Source: Actinomycetota bacterium
GTDB taxonomy: Bacteria; Actinomycetota; Acidimicrobiia; Spongiisociales; UBA4744
Assembly (NCBI GenBank): GCA_013152275.1
Contig: JAADGS010000063.1
Location: forward strand, 1 to 64,000
Length of the DNA stretch: 64,000 nt
Direction of reading: 5' to 3'
Part shown: in pieces, positions 63,075-64,000 of the stretch
Numbering within the stretch: position 1 is the stretch's first letter
How the letters are laid out: every line of letters starts with the position of its first letter
Translations under genes and position numbers: made by a program
The notes under the pieces: generated by a model
Database searches by the model: none
What the model saw: the letters and a program-made list of their open reading frames with translations, nothing else
Told to the model about the DNA's origin: nothing

Positions 63075-63481
63075 GGATGGACTCCTTCCTCGATGTCCGA
63101 GATCTTGGTGTTCGCGAGTTCGGCCAAGAGGGCGTCACGGGCCCGACTCCATGCATCGTGCAAGGCGCAATGCTCGGTCACCGGACAGGGGGTTCCTCTC
63201 AGCACGCAGCTGCCGTCGACGGTCGGGCCCTCGACCGCCTCGATGAGATTCAGCAACGAAATCTCCGACGTGTTCGTATCCAGCCGGTAGCCCCCTGTAG
63301 GGCCCGGCTCGGAGACCACCCAGCCCTTCACTACCAGCGGCTTCATCACCTGGGCGATGAATGGAGCCGTGGTCCCGATGATCCCGGCCAGGTCTGCGCC
63401 CTTGACGAGACCATCGGTGTGATCGAGCTCGAGTACTGCCTTCAATGCGAGATCGGCTTTCTTCGTGATCTCGAGCCGCAT
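63071..63481 (-). CDS. Rrf2-family regulator, possible NsrR/IscR-like Fe-S sensor
   Basis: A 136-residue winged-helix regulator. The DNA-binding domain (about 1-65) has the Rrf2 pattern ITKKADLALKAVLEL and PGPTGGYRLD. Three Cys in the dimer helix loop, Cys92, Cys99 and Cys105, are spaced nearly as the cluster ligands of NsrR (93, 99, 105) and IscR (92, 98, 104). A role in sensing nitric oxide or Fe-S status in the nitrate operon is likely but inferred. ATG 63481 overlaps the narK stop by one base, and its own stop overlaps the cytochrome start. Confidence 0.85.
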   Translation of the reverse strand: MRLEITKKADLALKAVLELDHTDGLVKGADLAGIIGTTAPFIAQVMKPLVVKGWVVSEPGPTGGYRLDTNTSEISLLNLIEAVEGPTVDGSCVLRGTPCPVTEHCALHDAWSRARDALLAELANTKISDIEEGVHP

Positions 63482-64000
63482 CACACCACCTGGGCCACCG
63501 GGTGTTGCGCGGCCCTCTTCAGCCCATAGGCTACGCCGAGTGACAGCACGGCGAGGATCACGAATACGACAAACCCCGTCGCGTATCCCGAGAGATCCGT
63601 GCCTTTGACGAAGAGACCCATCAACGGGGGAACGGCGAAGCCTCCGAAAGCGCCCAGGCCTCCGACCCACCCGGCTGCACCGCCGACCGCCTCGGGGACT
63701 TCCTGTGGTACCAGTTTGAAGACGGCGGCGTTGTTCACGCCCATGCCGATCGCCATGAGGATCTCTGCAAACAGCGAAAGCCCGACACTCGTCGAGAGCG
63801 TCATCAGCACGGCACCTGCCAGCAGCGAGGCAAGCGACAAGATGGCCGTCAGCTCTCCGCCGATTCGGTCCGCGACCGAGCCACCGACGATGCGAATCAA
63901 CGAAGCGAGGATCGAGAACGTCGCGGTGAACGCTCCCGCCGCGACAAGGGAGACCCCCAGGTACTCTTTCCAGTAGGTGGGAAGCCACGCGGTCAGGGCT
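63481..64000 (-). CDS. narK: NarK-type nitrate/nitrite transporter (MFS), partial
   Basis: The last 172 or so codons of a major facilitator transporter; the start lies beyond the right edge. The visible part has about six helices. Segments such as LTAWLPTYWKEY, IRIVGGSVADRIGG and GMGVNNAAVFKLVPQEVP match the second half of NNP-family nitrate/nitrite porters, including the nitrate-signature-like GxGNAxVFKxxP pattern with an N instead of the first G. It is the first visible gene of the nar operon and would bring nitrate in and move nitrite out. Confidence 0.87.
   Translation of the reverse strand, partial: ALTAWLPTYWKEYLGVSLVAAGAFTATFSILASLIRIVGGSVADRIGGELTAILSLASLLAGAVLMTLSTSVGLSLFAEILMAIGMGVNNAAVFKLVPQEVPEAVGGAAGWVGGLGAFGGFAVPPLMGLFVKGTDLSGYATGFVVFVILAVLSLGVAYGLKRAAQHPVAQVV

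Overview
The window is high-G+C DNA from what looks like an uncultured actinobacterium, perhaps of the class Acidimicrobiia. This is inferred from codon use, Thr/Pro-rich lipoprotein linkers, GTG/TTG starts and an actinobacterial style of gene content; no 16S or other taxonomic marker is present. Most genes are packed in operons with 1- to 8-nt start/stop overlaps. No CRISPR array, transposase or phage gene was seen.

Layout. 1-451: the 5' end of an EF-Tu gene behind tRNA-Tyr, tRNA-Thr and tRNA-Met. 652-11396: mixed housekeeping and surface genes (DUF2157 membrane protein, HtpX protease, a large secreted subtilase, a MidA methyltransferase, glycogen branching enzyme). 11472-21802: a respiratory complex I operon nuoABCDHIJKLMN that lacks nuoE, nuoF and nuoG. 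22244-25927: a small membrane protein, a haloalkane dehalogenase and hypF. 26279-36147: a galactoside utilisation locus (ABC transporter without ATPase, GH36 and GH42 enzymes, DeoR regulator, galT, galK). 36285-43714: a membrane-bound group 1 type [NiFe] uptake hydrogenase (small and large subunits, cytochrome b) with hyaD, hypA, hypC, hypD, hypE and a divergent HybE-like chaperone. 43829-46717: a phosphodiesterase-like enzyme, a methyltransferase and an FTR1 iron permease. 46885-51944: a cytochrome b6-type bc complex operon that also encodes a GltD-like FAD/Fe-S oxidoreductase. 52309-55530: a tetraheme lipoprotein cytochrome, mobA and moaA. 55732-64000: a nitrate respiration operon narK-rrf2-cytochrome c-narGHJI.

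Together these genes outline an anaerobic or microaerobic electron transport chain. Hydrogenase and a non-NADH complex I could feed the quinone pool. The bc complex and several membrane-anchored c-type cytochromes could drain it. Nitrate reductase could use it directly, with MobA and MoaA contributing to its molybdenum cofactor. The HypB, NuoEFG, galE and ABC ATPase partners are not in the window and would have to lie elsewhere.

The most unusual observations are: a 68-residue C-terminal membrane module shared, without gaps, by NarI and by a stand-alone small protein that opens the bc operon; the bc operon's built-in NAD(P)H/FAD/ferredoxin-type subunit; a hydrogenase small subunit with Asp at a proximal cluster Cys position; a recent tandem duplication in the cytochrome c genes with an 8-nt insertion that shifts one copy out of frame; a perfect 18-bp palindrome filling the promoter spacer of the iron permease; and two families of short structured repeats.
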